This document shows positions 16,320 to 25,115 of a stretch of DNA of 38,386 bases, piece after piece. The notes under the pieces were generated by a model. That model did no database searches, was not told the origin of the DNA, and worked only from the letters and a program-made list of their open reading frames with translations. Source of the stretch: UBA10427 sp003500135 (GTDB lineage: Bacteria; Bacteroidota; Bacteroidia; Cytophagales; Cyclobacteriaceae); NCBI GenBank assembly GCA_963966275.1, contig CAWZYQ010000017.1, forward strand, positions 1-38,386, in the 5' to 3' direction. Numbering within the stretch: position 1 is the first letter of the stretch; each line of letters starts with the position of its first letter. Both the position numbers and the translations under genes were made by a program.

Positions 16320-17423
16320 ATGAAGATTGCCATCGTATTAAATACGTCATGGAATATTTATAATTTCCGGAAAGGACTGGTTCAAGCACTACTGGATCAG
16401 GGCCATGAGGTATTTGCCATTGCACCAAGCGACGGTTTCTCAGAAAAATTATCAAAACTGGGCTGTACCTATATACCTGTCAGAATGGATAGTCGCGGCG
16501 CCAATCCACTTAAAGACATTTTTCTCATAGCGGAATTATGGCACATATATAAAAAATATAAGCCTGATGTAGTATTGCAATACACGATAAAGCCAAATAT
16601 TTATGGCACTATTGCAGCGTCGCTTTTACGTATACCGGTAATCAATAACGTTTGTGGACTGGGCACCATATTTCTCAAAGACGGTTTAGTATCTAAGGTT
16701 GCAATGCAGCTTTATAAAATAGCTTTTCACTTTCCTAGAAAAATATTTTTTCAAAACAACGACGACTACAATCTATTTGCCGACAAAAAACTTGTGAAGC
16801 GGGAAATATGTGCCGTTCTTCCAGGTAGCGGCATAAATGTAAGCGATTTCCAGCCTCTACAGAAGACAGAAAATCAGAAGAAATTTACTTTTCTGGTTGT
16901 GTCAAGGCTCATTTACGACAAAGGCATTCTTGAATATATCAATGCAATTGATACCTTGAAAAAAAATGGTATTGATGCCCGCTTCCAGCTTTTAGGGCAG
17001 ATCGATGAAAAACACAAAAGAGGTATCCCCAAGAAGGATATCGAACAATGGATTCGGCAGGACATGGTTGAATACCTGGGTACCACTGAAGATGTAAAGC
17101 AATTCATTTCAGACGCTGATTGTGTGGTATTGCCATCTTATCGCGAAGGAACCCCAAAAACCTTATTGGAGGCTGCCTCAATGGCTAAGCCACTCATCGC
17201 AACTGATGTGCCGGGTTGCCGCAATATTGTAAAGAATAATTACAATGGTTTTTTGTGTAAAATGCAGGATGCAAATGATTTATCAGAAGCCATGAAACGA
17301 ATGATCAACCTCTCGTCAGATGAAAGGAATAATTTTGGCCTGAATTCAAGAACACTCGTTGAAAATGAGTTTGACGAGAAAATAGTAATTGATAAGTACA
17401 TTAATTCAATAAACGAATTGTAA
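16320..17423 (+). CDS. Family 4 glycosyltransferase (GT4, CapM/PglA-like)
   Basis: Cytoplasmic, membrane-associated transferase adding a sugar to a lipid-linked oligosaccharide. 367 residues in two Rossmann domains. The N-terminal domain begins 'MKIAIVLNTSWNIYNFRKGL' and has 'HEVFAIAPSDGFSEKL' and 'YTIKPNIYGTIAA', a pattern shared with CapM/PglA-type enzymes that transfer N-acetylhexosamines. The C-terminal GT4 domain has 'FLVVSRLIYDKGI' and the donor-binding E-x7-E motif in 'REGTPKTLLEAASMAKP' (about 274-290), then 'ATDVPGCRNIV'. It is first in a run of five plus-strand genes for surface polysaccharide assembly; rfbC follows after 6 bases. Donor and acceptor are not determined. Confidence 0.88.
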   Translation: MKIAIVLNTSWNIYNFRKGLVQALLDQGHEVFAIAPSDGFSEKLSKLGCTYIPVRMDSRGANPLKDIFLIAELWHIYKKYKPDVVLQYTIKPNIYGTIAASLLRIPVINNVCGLGTIFLKDGLVSKVAMQLYKIAFHFPRKIFFQNNDDYNLFADKKLVKREICAVLPGSGINVSDFQPLQKTENQKKFTFLVVSRLIYDKGILEYINAIDTLKKNGIDARFQLLGQIDEKHKRGIPKKDIEQWIRQDMVEYLGTTEDVKQFISDADCVVLPSYREGTPKTLLEAASMAKPLIATDVPGCRNIVKNNYNGFLCKMQDANDLSEAMKRMINLSSDERNNFGLNSRTLVENEFDEKIVIDKYINSINEL

Positions 17424-17429
17424 ATATAT

Positions 17430-17972
17430 ATGGACCTTAAAAGAACCGCATTTGACGGACTTTTTGAAATAGAACCCCGCATACTACAAGATGAAAGGGG
17501 TTATTTTTTTGAATCCTACCAAAAGCAAAAACTGGCTGATCAGGGTCTTGATGTCGATTTTGTTCAGGACAATCAATCGTATTCTGTTGGAAACGTGATA
17601 CGAGGACTTCATTTTCAAAAAGCCCCTTTTGCCCAGGGTAAACTTGTAAGGGTCATTTCGGGCCAAGCCCTAGATGTGGTGGTTGATCTTCGTAGAGACC
17701 AGCCTACTTACGGAAAACACTATTGTTGTCTATTAGACAGTAAAAAAGGCAATATGCTTTATGTTCCTGAAGGCTTTGCACATGGATTTGCCGCACTAGA
17801 GCCAACCATATTTTTTTACAAGTGCACCAATTACTACCACAAAGCGTCTGAATCAGGTATCATATGGAATGATCCGGAGCTGGGTATAGATTGGGGCATT
17901 AACCAGCCTGAAGTTTCTAATAAGGATCAGAAATTATTGCCTTTTGCTGAGGTAATCAGCGAATTGGATTAA
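17430..17972 (+). CDS. rfbC: dTDP-4-dehydrorhamnose 3,5-epimerase
   Basis: Cupin-fold epimerase converting dTDP-4-keto-6-deoxyglucose to dTDP-4-keto-L-rhamnose, the third step of dTDP-rhamnose synthesis. The 180-residue length is normal. Seen motifs: 'DERGYFFESYQ', 'QDNQSYS', catalytic His61 in 'VIRGLHFQ', Lys71 in 'QGKLVRVI', 'VPEGFAHGF' and the Tyr-containing 'FFYKCTNYYH', and 'NDPELGIDW'. rfbA, rfbB and rfbD are not in the window, so they must be elsewhere. It sits 6 bases after the GT4 gene. Confidence 0.93.
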   Translation: MDLKRTAFDGLFEIEPRILQDERGYFFESYQKQKLADQGLDVDFVQDNQSYSVGNVIRGLHFQKAPFAQGKLVRVISGQALDVVVDLRRDQPTYGKHYCCLLDSKKGNMLYVPEGFAHGFAALEPTIFFYKCTNYYHKASESGIIWNDPELGIDWGINQPEVSNKDQKLLPFAEVISELD

Positions 17973-18004
17973 TTATTCTTATATTCAAGACAAAATTTTT
18001 TTTT

Positions 18005-18781
18005 GTGAACTTCCGGGCTTTACATATTTTTATTATTGTGGTAATAACCACAACAAGTGGTTGCAAACTATACCGGCAAAACTTCATGTTTCAGGTAGAA
18101 AATGATACGGAGTTAGCCACATTTGCCAAAGCTGAAATAGCGGCGCTTGAAAAAACATACATCATACAACCTTACGATCAACTCGATTTGCGTGTTTATA
18201 CCAACAAAGGTGAAAGGGTAATTGATCCCAATTTCGAATTGCTGGAAGAAGGCAACAGAAACCAGCAAATGAGAGAAGAAGTTAATTACTTTGTATTGTC
18301 AGACAGCACGGTTAAAGTACCAATGGTAGGGAAAATAAAACTGGCGGGACTGACCATTGATGAAGCAGAAAACCTACTCGAAGAAGCCTATACGGAATAT
18401 TATGAGGAACCATTTGTGGTTTTGCGATATGCCAACAAGCGTGTTTTTGTTTTAGGCGCCCCCGGTGGCCAGGTAGTGCCACTTCAAAATGAAAACATGT
18501 CAATCATCGAAGCGCTTGCGCTCGCCGGAGGCATTGACGAGGGTGGAAAAAGCCGCAATATCCGGCTTATCAGGGGTGATTTGAATAACCCGGAGGTTTA
18601 TCTAATTGATTTGTCCACAATTGAGGGCATGAAACAATCAATGCTGGAAGCTGAGCCTGGCGATATAATTTATGTAGAGCCATTTAGAAAAGTAGTCACA
18701 GAAGGCGTAAGGGATGTAACCATTTTTTTGAGTTTAATTCTGAATACCGTCACCATCATTGTGTTGTTGAACAATTTGTAA
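18005..18781 (+). CDS. Polysaccharide export lipoprotein (Wza-like, SLBB domain)
   Basis: Outer-membrane polysaccharide export component. It starts with GTG at 18005; the signal peptide leads to a lipobox 'TTTSGC' (Cys20), so the mature protein is a lipoprotein. Residues ~50-140 are the Poly_export domain ('IIQPYDQLDLRVYTNKGERV', 'TVKVPMVGKIKLAGLTIDEA'), followed by one SLBB-like domain ('KRVFVLGAPGGQVVP', 'SIIEALALAGGIDEGGKSRN'). The final 20 residues are a hydrophobic helix ('IFLSLILNTVTIIVLL'), perhaps membrane-spanning. At 258 residues it is shorter than E. coli Wza (379), as is common in Bacteroidota. The tyrosine autokinase gene follows after 9 bases. Confidence 0.88.
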   Translation: MNFRALHIFIIVVITTTSGCKLYRQNFMFQVENDTELATFAKAEIAALEKTYIIQPYDQLDLRVYTNKGERVIDPNFELLEEGNRNQQMREEVNYFVLSDSTVKVPMVGKIKLAGLTIDEAENLLEEAYTEYYEEPFVVLRYANKRVFVLGAPGGQVVPLQNENMSIIEALALAGGIDEGGKSRNIRLIRGDLNNPEVYLIDLSTIEGMKQSMLEAEPGDIIYVEPFRKVVTEGVRDVTIFLSLILNTVTIIVLLNNL

Positions 18782-18790
18782 TCGCTGAAC

Positions 18791-21130
18791 ATGGAACAAA
18801 ACCAGCAATTCGATTTCGATAAATTGCAGATGGTTTTCAAGAGAAGCCTTCCCGTCCTCATTATGCTGTTGATCTTTTCTGTGGCCACGGCATATTTAAC
18901 CATTCGTTACACCAAAGACCTTTATCAATCGGAGTCAGTGCTTCAACTGGATATCAAAAGTGAAGCCCAGGTTTTGGGGTTCAGAAGCTTTGATGAAGAT
19001 ATCAACAATTTATCCAAAGAAATTGAACTGCTTAAGTCCAAACTTTTTTTTACACGTGTCGCCGAAGTGATCAATAACGATGTGAACGTTTTTGCATATG
19101 GCAAAGTACTGTTTGAAGAAAGATACCAAAACAGCCCTTTCTTCGTGGAATATAAAATTGAACCACAGTATTTTGATCATCCATTTGATGTTGATATACT
19201 GAACAGTAAAAAGTTCATATTAAGATTAAAAAAAGGTGATCAGGTAATAGAAAACACCTATTCTTTTGGTGAGGAGATTGTATGCGATGGTTTCGTTTTT
19301 ATGCTGGCCCTTTCACCGCACTACAGAAAAGATAATGATAATGTCCACTATTTTTTTAAGATCAATAGCCCTCAAAGCAATATCCGGTATTTAATGGACA
19401 ACACTGAAGTGAAACCCTTGGATTTTAAGGCCAAGACGATATCAGTGACGTTTAAGGATTTCAACAAGTACAAGGCTCAGGACATTTTAATGGCCATAGA
19501 CACCCTCTACATTTATTACACCCAATTAGAAAAAAACAGGGTTAACGATCAAAAAATAAAATTCCTAAATGAACAGTTACATCAAACGGAGAGCACGCTA
19601 TCCGAACTGGAAAATTATTTTGAAAACTTTACCATAGATAATCGTACCACCGATATGAATGTGAGTCTTAGTAGAACGATCACGATGCTGGAAGAACTGG
19701 ACTCCATTAAAATGAAACTAAATGATCAGCTTGACAACTTTAATGAAATATACGACAAACTGCTTGACACTGCTGATCTTCAATTAGGCAATTCAGAGCT
19801 GAGAATGCTATCATCAGAAGTTGCGCAAGACATCAACCGGCTCGAAGAACTAAAGAAGGAAATGAATATACTGAAAGGTGCCTACAAAACGAACACCTTT
19901 GCCTACCGAAAAAAGAAGGAGGAAATCAATTTTTTAAGGGAGCGGATTATTGGCTATGTAGAGGAGTCAAGAAAAGGCATTTATGATAAATTAGATGAGA
20001 TCAACCTCAAAAAAAACAGACTGGAAACAGATTTTTCCAGTCTACCCTCCAAAAGTACGGAATATGCGAAAACCGAGCGCTATTACGATCTGTACGAGGA
20101 GTTCTATCTGAGCCTCATGAAAAACAAGGCGCAATTTGAGTTGGCCCAGGCGGGAACTGTCACTGATTTTAAAATTTTATCCTCTGCCTCACTTCCATCA
20201 AACCCTATAGCGCCAAATAAAATCCTGATTTGGGCAGGAGCAATTATTGCCTCGGTAATACTCAGCTTTCTTTTTATCATAATCAGGTACTTATTACACA
20301 ATAGTGTGTCAAGTGAAAAAGACATCGAACACATTACTCCTACATCCATTTTAGGAAGCATTCCGTTTGTTGAAAAACTTAAAGGGCGGGATAGCGATCG
20401 ATTGGTAATTGACAAAGTGCCCAAATCCGAAATAAGCGAGGCTTTCAGAAGCATAAGGACCAACCTTGAATTTATCAAACGCACTGATAAAAATACCGTC
20501 ATTGCCATCACCAGTACGGTTAGCGGAGAAGGCAAGACCTTTGTGACAGTCAATCTTGGAGGAGTAATAAGCCTTTTAAAAAGCAAGGTAGTTTTAGTGG
20601 ACCTCGATATGCGAAAGCCGCGGTTACAAAAAGTTTTTTATCACAATATCCAGGCAAAGGGCGTCAGCACAATTCTGATTGAAAAACATTCGGTGGAGGA
20701 ATGTATACTAAAGACCAACCTTGAAAATCTCGATTATATTTCTTCAGGCCCAATACCTCCAAATCCTTCTGAACTGATCCACACAGGTTCTTTTGATAAA
20801 ATGATTGGAGACCTGAAATCGAAGTACGATGTTGTGATCATCGACACTCCTCCGGTCGGGTTGGTTACAGATGGCATACTGGCATTGAAAAAATCTGACA
20901 TTGCTCTTTTTGTGGTAAGATCGGGCTTCTCCAAAAAAAGCTTCATACAAAATATTGATCGCCTGGTAAAGGCACACCACCTGGACCAATCATCAATTAT
21001 TTTTAATGCCAACAGGTCAAGTAAAAACTACGGGTATGGTTCTTATGGTAAAAGTTATGGATATTATGAAGAGCCGGAATACCTGGAAAGTAATCTTTTT
21101 GCTACTTTCAAAAGTTTATTTTCCAAATAA
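18791..21130 (+). CDS. Polysaccharide co-polymerase / tyrosine autokinase (Wzc-like BY-kinase)
   Basis: Inner-membrane protein controlling chain length and export of surface polysaccharide. 779 residues: TM1 at about 15-34, a periplasmic Wzz-type domain with long coiled coils (~250-420), a 'FKILSSASLPSNPIAPNK' proline-rich segment before TM2 (~477-500), then a cytoplasmic BY-kinase domain. The kinase has Walker A 'SGEGKTFVTVN' (~578), Walker A' 'VVLVDLDMRKPR' (~600) and Walker B 'VVIIDTPPVG' (~680). The C-terminal tail has a tyrosine cluster ('NYGYGSYGKSYGYYEEPEY', ~746-765), the usual autophosphorylation site. The next gene, a PHP phosphatase, starts immediately after its stop (TAA-ATG), consistent with a kinase/phosphatase pair. 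Confidence 0.93.
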   Translation: MEQNQQFDFDKLQMVFKRSLPVLIMLLIFSVATAYLTIRYTKDLYQSESVLQLDIKSEAQVLGFRSFDEDINNLSKEIELLKSKLFFTRVAEVINNDVNVFAYGKVLFEERYQNSPFFVEYKIEPQYFDHPFDVDILNSKKFILRLKKGDQVIENTYSFGEEIVCDGFVFMLALSPHYRKDNDNVHYFFKINSPQSNIRYLMDNTEVKPLDFKAKTISVTFKDFNKYKAQDILMAIDTLYIYYTQLEKNRVNDQKIKFLNEQLHQTESTLSELENYFENFTIDNRTTDMNVSLSRTITMLEELDSIKMKLNDQLDNFNEIYDKLLDTADLQLGNSELRMLSSEVAQDINRLEELKKEMNILKGAYKTNTFAYRKKKEEINFLRERIIGYVEESRKGIYDKLDEINLKKNRLETDFSSLPSKSTEYAKTERYYDLYEEFYLSLMKNKAQFELAQAGTVTDFKILSSASLPSNPIAPNKILIWAGAIIASVILSFLFIIIRYLLHNSVSSEKDIEHITPTSILGSIPFVEKLKGRDSDRLVIDKVPKSEISEAFRSIRTNLEFIKRTDKNTVIAITSTVSGEGKTFVTVNLGGVISLLKSKVVLVDLDMRKPRLQKVFYHNIQAKGVSTILIEKHSVEECILKTNLENLDYISSGPIPPNPSELIHTGSFDKMIGDLKSKYDVVIIDTPPVGLVTDGILALKKSDIALFVVRSGFSKKSFIQNIDRLVKAHHLDQSSIIFNANRSSKNYGYGSYGKSYGYYEEPEYLESNLFATFKSLFSK

Positions 21131-21853
21131 ATGTTTGGCATCAACACAAAACGAGAGGTAGTACCTTACCACACCACAGACCTTCATTCACATCTACTGC
21201 CTGGGATTGACGATGGGGTGAAAACCTTTGACGAAAGTATTGGGATTATCCGCCTTTTACAAAGCATGGGCTACCAAAAAATAATCACAACTCCCCACAT
21301 TATGCCGGATTTTTATCCGAATAGTGAAAATGAAATCATAGCGCTTGGAAGAAAATTAAAACAAGAGATTAAAAAAGCCGGAATTGATATCCAACTTGAG
21401 GTGGCTGCGGAATATTATCTGGACGAAAATATTTTAGAAAGATTTGTCAGCAGTGATGAATTGTTGCTTTTCGGTGGCAATTATCTTCTGTTCGAAACAT
21501 CTTATTATAATGAACCTAAAATACTTCGTGAAGCTATATTTCAATTGAACAGCAGAGGAATTAACCCTGTTCTGGCACATCCGGAACGCTATTTGTACCT
21601 ACAGGCCTCACCGGCCCTCGTGCAGGAATTATTGGATATGCAGGTCTACTATCAGCTCAACTTGCTGTCATTAGTAGGGTATTACAACAAAGCCACCAAA
21701 CGATTTGCCAGAAAACTGATAAAAATGAATGCTTATAGCTTTTTAGGCAGCGATTGCCATAATTTAAGGCATGCCCACTTACTGGCCAAAGCACTTAAAA
21801 CCAGAGGTAATTACTATATAAATAAACAATTACTTCTAAATCAGGCGGTTTAA
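21131..21853 (+). CDS. CpsB/YwqE-type PHP tyrosine-protein phosphatase
   Basis: Metal-dependent phosphatase expected to dephosphorylate the tyrosine tail of the preceding autokinase. 240 residues with PHP-fold metal motifs: 'DLHSHLLPGIDDGVKTFDES' near the N-terminus, 'ITTPHIMPDFYPN', 'LEVAAEYYLDE', 'PVLAHPERY' and 'FLGSDCHNLRHA'. These match the manganese-dependent CpsB/Wzb-substitute family of Gram-positive and Bacteroidota polysaccharide loci. The ATG abuts the kinase stop codon, so the two are translationally linked. It is the last gene of the polysaccharide run; a new promoter follows. Confidence 0.92.
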   Translation: MFGINTKREVVPYHTTDLHSHLLPGIDDGVKTFDESIGIIRLLQSMGYQKIITTPHIMPDFYPNSENEIIALGRKLKQEIKKAGIDIQLEVAAEYYLDENILERFVSSDELLLFGGNYLLFETSYYNEPKILREAIFQLNSRGINPVLAHPERYLYLQASPALVQELLDMQVYYQLNLLSLVGYYNKATKRFARKLIKMNAYSFLGSDCHNLRHAHLLAKALKTRGNYYINKQLLLNQAV

Positions 21854-21857
21854 TAAC

Positions 21858-21865
21858 TATATTTG
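21858..21865 (+). promoter_or_regulatory. -7 promoter box for the TPR-comA-DUF368-aroE operon
   Basis: TATATTTG matches TAnnTTTG and lies just after the stop of the phosphatase gene, 77 bases before the TPR gene ATG. No clear -33 TTG at normal spacing. It would give the downstream operon transcription independent of the polysaccharide genes. Confidence 0.5.
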
Positions 21866-21942
21866 CGCAAATATTGAAGCCTGTATTTTATTTATTGGGT
21901 AATTTGCTTAATATTCGATATTCCAGGGTATAAAAAAATAAT

Positions 21943-23343
21943 ATGAGCGGCGGATTCAGAAAAAAAGATGAACTGAAGGCATTTGTAAAGCGGTTTGAAG
22001 AACAAATTCAAAATGATGAGCTTCAATTTTATGATGTGGAGGATTTTGAACAAATCATTGAATACTACCTGGACCAGGGCAAAAATAAAAAAGCCCTAAA
22101 AGCCTGTAATGCGGCACTTAAGCTCTACCCTTTCTCAACCGAACTTTTAATAGAAAAGGCTCAGATCCTGTCGAACCTTGAGGAATATACAGAAAGCATT
22201 AAGCTTTTGGACAAAGCTATATCACTTTCACCCAATGACCCCGAGATACTCAATTTAAAAGGCTCCATCCTTTCTCTTCATGGTGAATACCAGGAAGCTG
22301 TGGAGTATTTTAAGAGCGCCTTGCCCTTTTTCGAAGATAAAGACGAAATCTATTATAATATTGGCCTTACCTACCAATCGGCATTTAAATATGACATGGC
22401 CATAGAATACTACAAAAAAGCCATTGAATTCAATATAAACAATGAAAATGCTTTATATGAACTCGCCTATTGCCTGGATGTGACCGGACAATTGGAAAGC
22501 AGTGTGGATTATTATAAACGATTCATCGATCAGGACCCGTATTCCCATTTTGCGTGGTATAATCTTGGTATTGTGTACAATAAGTTAGGCAGGTTTGAAG
22601 ATGCTATACATGCCTATGATTATGCCACAATTATTGAAGGGGGTTTTGCCTCTGCATTCTTCAACATGGGCAATTCTTACATGAATATCGATGAATATGC
22701 CAAAGCAGTAGAAGCTTACAAACAGACAATTGAAAACGAAGGCCCCAGCGCTGAAGTATATGGAAGCATCGCATTGGCATATCAAAAAATGGAACAGTAT
22801 GAGCTCGGAGTAAAATATTTTCAGAAAGCCGCAAAACTGGATAATTTTTATAGCGAAGCATGGTTTGGAGTAGGTTACTGCCTTATGAAACAGGAAAAAT
22901 GGTCACAGGCGGTCCATTTTTTGAACCGCGCCCTCAAACTTGACTATGAAAACGCCCATTATTGGAAAACCGTAGCCGAGGCCGAATATAGAAATGGAAA
23001 TATCGCTTCGAGCCTGGATGCATATGAGGAGGCCAGCCTTTTAGACAATGAAGATGCTGAGACCTATCTCGACTGGTCCTATATCTATTACGAACAAGGC
23101 AATTACGAACAGGCTTTCACTTTAATGGAAGACGCCGTAAATATACTTCCGGAAGAGTCACTTCTGTATTACAGGGCTGCTTGTTACCGGATTGCAGCAG
23201 GTAAATACAAAGAAGCTTTTGTATATTTGGAAAATGGTTTGATTTTGAACTTTGAAAATCATGTGCATGTTCTTGAGTTTTTTCCAAAACTGGAGATTCA
23301 AAAGGCACTTTTTAAAATAATCGATCAATACAGAAAAGATTAG
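21943..23343 (+). CDS. Tetratricopeptide repeat protein (466 aa)
   Basis: A cytoplasmic (no signal peptide) all-helical scaffold made of about 11-12 consecutive TPRs. Examples of the 34-residue unit are 'YNIGLTYQSAFKYDMAIEYY', 'WYNLGIVYNKLGRFEDAIHA' and 'GSIALAYQKMEQYELGVKYF', with canonical W/L/G/Y/A/F/A positions. TPR arrays bind other proteins; no enzymatic domain is present. The gene is first in a run of four closely spaced plus-strand genes (5 bases to the phosphosulfolactate synthase gene), so its partner may be one of those products, but no specific partner can be deduced. Confidence 0.92.
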   Translation: MSGGFRKKDELKAFVKRFEEQIQNDELQFYDVEDFEQIIEYYLDQGKNKKALKACNAALKLYPFSTELLIEKAQILSNLEEYTESIKLLDKAISLSPNDPEILNLKGSILSLHGEYQEAVEYFKSALPFFEDKDEIYYNIGLTYQSAFKYDMAIEYYKKAIEFNINNENALYELAYCLDVTGQLESSVDYYKRFIDQDPYSHFAWYNLGIVYNKLGRFEDAIHAYDYATIIEGGFASAFFNMGNSYMNIDEYAKAVEAYKQTIENEGPSAEVYGSIALAYQKMEQYELGVKYFQKAAKLDNFYSEAWFGVGYCLMKQEKWSQAVHFLNRALKLDYENAHYWKTVAEAEYRNGNIASSLDAYEEASLLDNEDAETYLDWSYIYYEQGNYEQAFTLMEDAVNILPEESLLYYRAACYRIAAGKYKEAFVYLENGLILNFENHVHVLEFFPKLEIQKALFKIIDQYRKD

Positions 23344-23348
23344 TTTTA

Positions 23349-24146
23349 ATGAATTATTTTTTAAAAGATATACCTGAACGAACAGTAAAACCTCGTCAGG
23401 TTGGTTACACCATGGCAATGGATAAAGGTTTAAGCATTAGGGAAGTTGAAGACTTCTTAAGTATTGCTGGTGATTACGTAGATATTGTGAAGTTGGGCTG
23501 GGGTACGTCTTTTGTGACGCCAAACCTAAAGGAGAAAATTAAGGTCTACAAAAATGCCGGTGTACCGATTTATTTTGGCGGTACGCTCTTCGAAACTTTT
23601 GTTATCAGGGGGCAATTTGAAGACTATCAAAAGGTTTTGGACAAATACGGATTGGAATATGCTGAGGTTTCCGATGGTTCAATTGAGCTTGATCACGATA
23701 TCAAGTGTGAATACATCAGGAAATTGTCCAATCAGGTAACGGTTCTTTCCGAAGTGGGCTCAAAAGATGTCGAAAAGATCATTCCTCCCTATAAATGGAT
23801 CAAACTAATGCAGGAAGAATTGGATGCCGGCGCCTGGAAAGTTATTGGTGAAGCGCGTGAAGGGGGCAACGTCGGTTTGTTCAGGTCCAGTGGTGAGGTT
23901 AGATCAGGACTGGTTGAAGAAATACTGACCAAAATACCTTTTGAAAAGATCATATGGGAGGCTCCGCAAAAGGCTCAACAAGTATGGTTTATCAAACTCC
24001 TGGGAAGCAATGTAAATTTGGGTAATATAGCGCCTAATGAAATAATTCCGCTGGAGACAATTCGCATTGGCCTTCGAGGCGATACATTTGATCACTTTTT
24101 GGATCCGGTTCATAAAGAAAATTCGGCACATAATCCATCATATTAA
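23349..24146 (+). CDS. comA: Phosphosulfolactate synthase (ComA family)
   Basis: TIM-barrel enzyme that adds sulfite to phosphoenolpyruvate to give (2R)-phospho-3-sulfolactate, first known in coenzyme M synthesis. The 265 residues show the family hallmarks: 'GYTMAMDKGLSIREVEDFL', 'DYVDIVKLGWGTSF', 'GVPIYFGGTLFET', 'EVSDGSIEL', 'VLSEVGSKD', and 'EAREGGNVGLF'. A methanogenic pathway is not expected here. In Bacteroidota a role in sulfolactate or cysteate supply for sulfonolipids (capnoids) is possible but is inference; plant Hsa32 homologues show that family membership does not prove activity. It lies 5 bases after the TPR gene and 21 before the DUF368 gene. The symbol reflects the family only. 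Confidence 0.88.
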   Translation: MNYFLKDIPERTVKPRQVGYTMAMDKGLSIREVEDFLSIAGDYVDIVKLGWGTSFVTPNLKEKIKVYKNAGVPIYFGGTLFETFVIRGQFEDYQKVLDKYGLEYAEVSDGSIELDHDIKCEYIRKLSNQVTVLSEVGSKDVEKIIPPYKWIKLMQEELDAGAWKVIGEAREGGNVGLFRSSGEVRSGLVEEILTKIPFEKIIWEAPQKAQQVWFIKLLGSNVNLGNIAPNEIIPLETIRIGLRGDTFDHFLDPVHKENSAHNPSY

Positions 24147-24167
24147 TTCATACACGCCTAAGAATAC

Positions 24168-25115
24168 ATGAACCACTTCCAGAGTAAACTTTTAGTTTTT
24201 CTAAAAGGCCTTGGCATGGGTGCGGCCGATATTGTTCCCGGGGTTTCAGGAGGCACCATCGCTTTTATCACCGGCATATATGAAAATTTACTCGACTCCA
24301 TTAATTCCGTTGATCGCAAGGCACTTCAATATTTGTTTTCATTTAAGTTAAAAGCTTTTTATGATCATGTGAACGGGACCTTTTTATTCCCTTTGCTTTT
24401 CGGAATCGGTTTGAGCATCTCTACTTTAGCACGTTTGGCGCATTACATGCTTGAAAACCACCCCATTATGTTGTGGTCATTTTTCTTTGGTTTGGTATTG
24501 ATCTCTGCATTCTCTGTTTTTCAAAAAGCGGAAGAAAGGAATATTAAATCGGTCATTGCAGGAATTATTGGTACGGTGGTAGCGTATGTTATCACCGAAG
24601 CCTCTCCTGCCACCACACCCGATAACTATTTGTTCATCTTTCTTTCAGGCGCCATAGCAATATGTGCAATGATCTTACCGGGCATATCCGGGAGCTTTAT
24701 TTTACTAATTTTGGGCAAGTATCAATTCATAATGGGTGCCATAAAGGATTTCAACATTGTTGTGATCCTCGTTTTCGGTGCGGGTTGTATACTGGGTTTA
24801 CTGAGTTTTGCCCGTATCGTATCGTGGTTGTTAAAGAAATATGGCGCCATCACAATTGCATTCTTGGCGGGGTTTATGCTTGGATCACTTAATAAAATAT
24901 GGCCCTGGAAACAAACCACTTCATTTAGGATAAATAGAAAGGGTGAATCGGTGCCTTTTATTCAGGAAAATATAATGCCACAGCATTATATGGAAAAAAC
25001 GGGCAATGACCCACATATTTTCCTGGCCATTCTGTTTTTTGCCCTTGGAATATTGATCGTTGTCTCGCTTGAAAAGTTTGCCAGGTACAAAAGCGAAAAA
25101 GGGCGCTATGGTTAA
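24168..25115 (+). CDS. DUF368 membrane protein, probable undecaprenyl-phosphate translocase (PopT-like)
   Basis: A 315-residue polytopic inner-membrane protein with about eight to nine helices. The N-terminal 'LKGLGMGAADIVPGVSGGTI' and the internal repeat 'GAIAICAMILPGISGSFIL' are the paired re-entrant signatures of DUF368. Members (PopT) were shown in other bacteria to return undecaprenyl phosphate across the cytoplasmic membrane for reuse in peptidoglycan and polysaccharide synthesis. The position beside surface polysaccharide genes fits such a role, though it belongs to a different operon. Its last 8 bases overlap the start of aroE. Family assignment is confident; transport role is by homology. 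Confidence 0.9.
   Translation: MNHFQSKLLVFLKGLGMGAADIVPGVSGGTIAFITGIYENLLDSINSVDRKALQYLFSFKLKAFYDHVNGTFLFPLLFGIGLSISTLARLAHYMLENHPIMLWSFFFGLVLISAFSVFQKAEERNIKSVIAGIIGTVVAYVITEASPATTPDNYLFIFLSGAIAICAMILPGISGSFILLILGKYQFIMGAIKDFNIVVILVFGAGCILGLLSFARIVSWLLKKYGAITIAFLAGFMLGSLNKIWPWKQTTSFRINRKGESVPFIQENIMPQHYMEKTGNDPHIFLAILFFALGILIVVSLEKFARYKSEKGRYG

Noticed and set aside
25060..25107. Upstream ATG for aroE
   Set aside because: Would add 16 residues unrelated to shikimate dehydrogenases and overlap DUF368 by 56 bases; the ATG at 25108 starts exactly at the conserved N-terminus.
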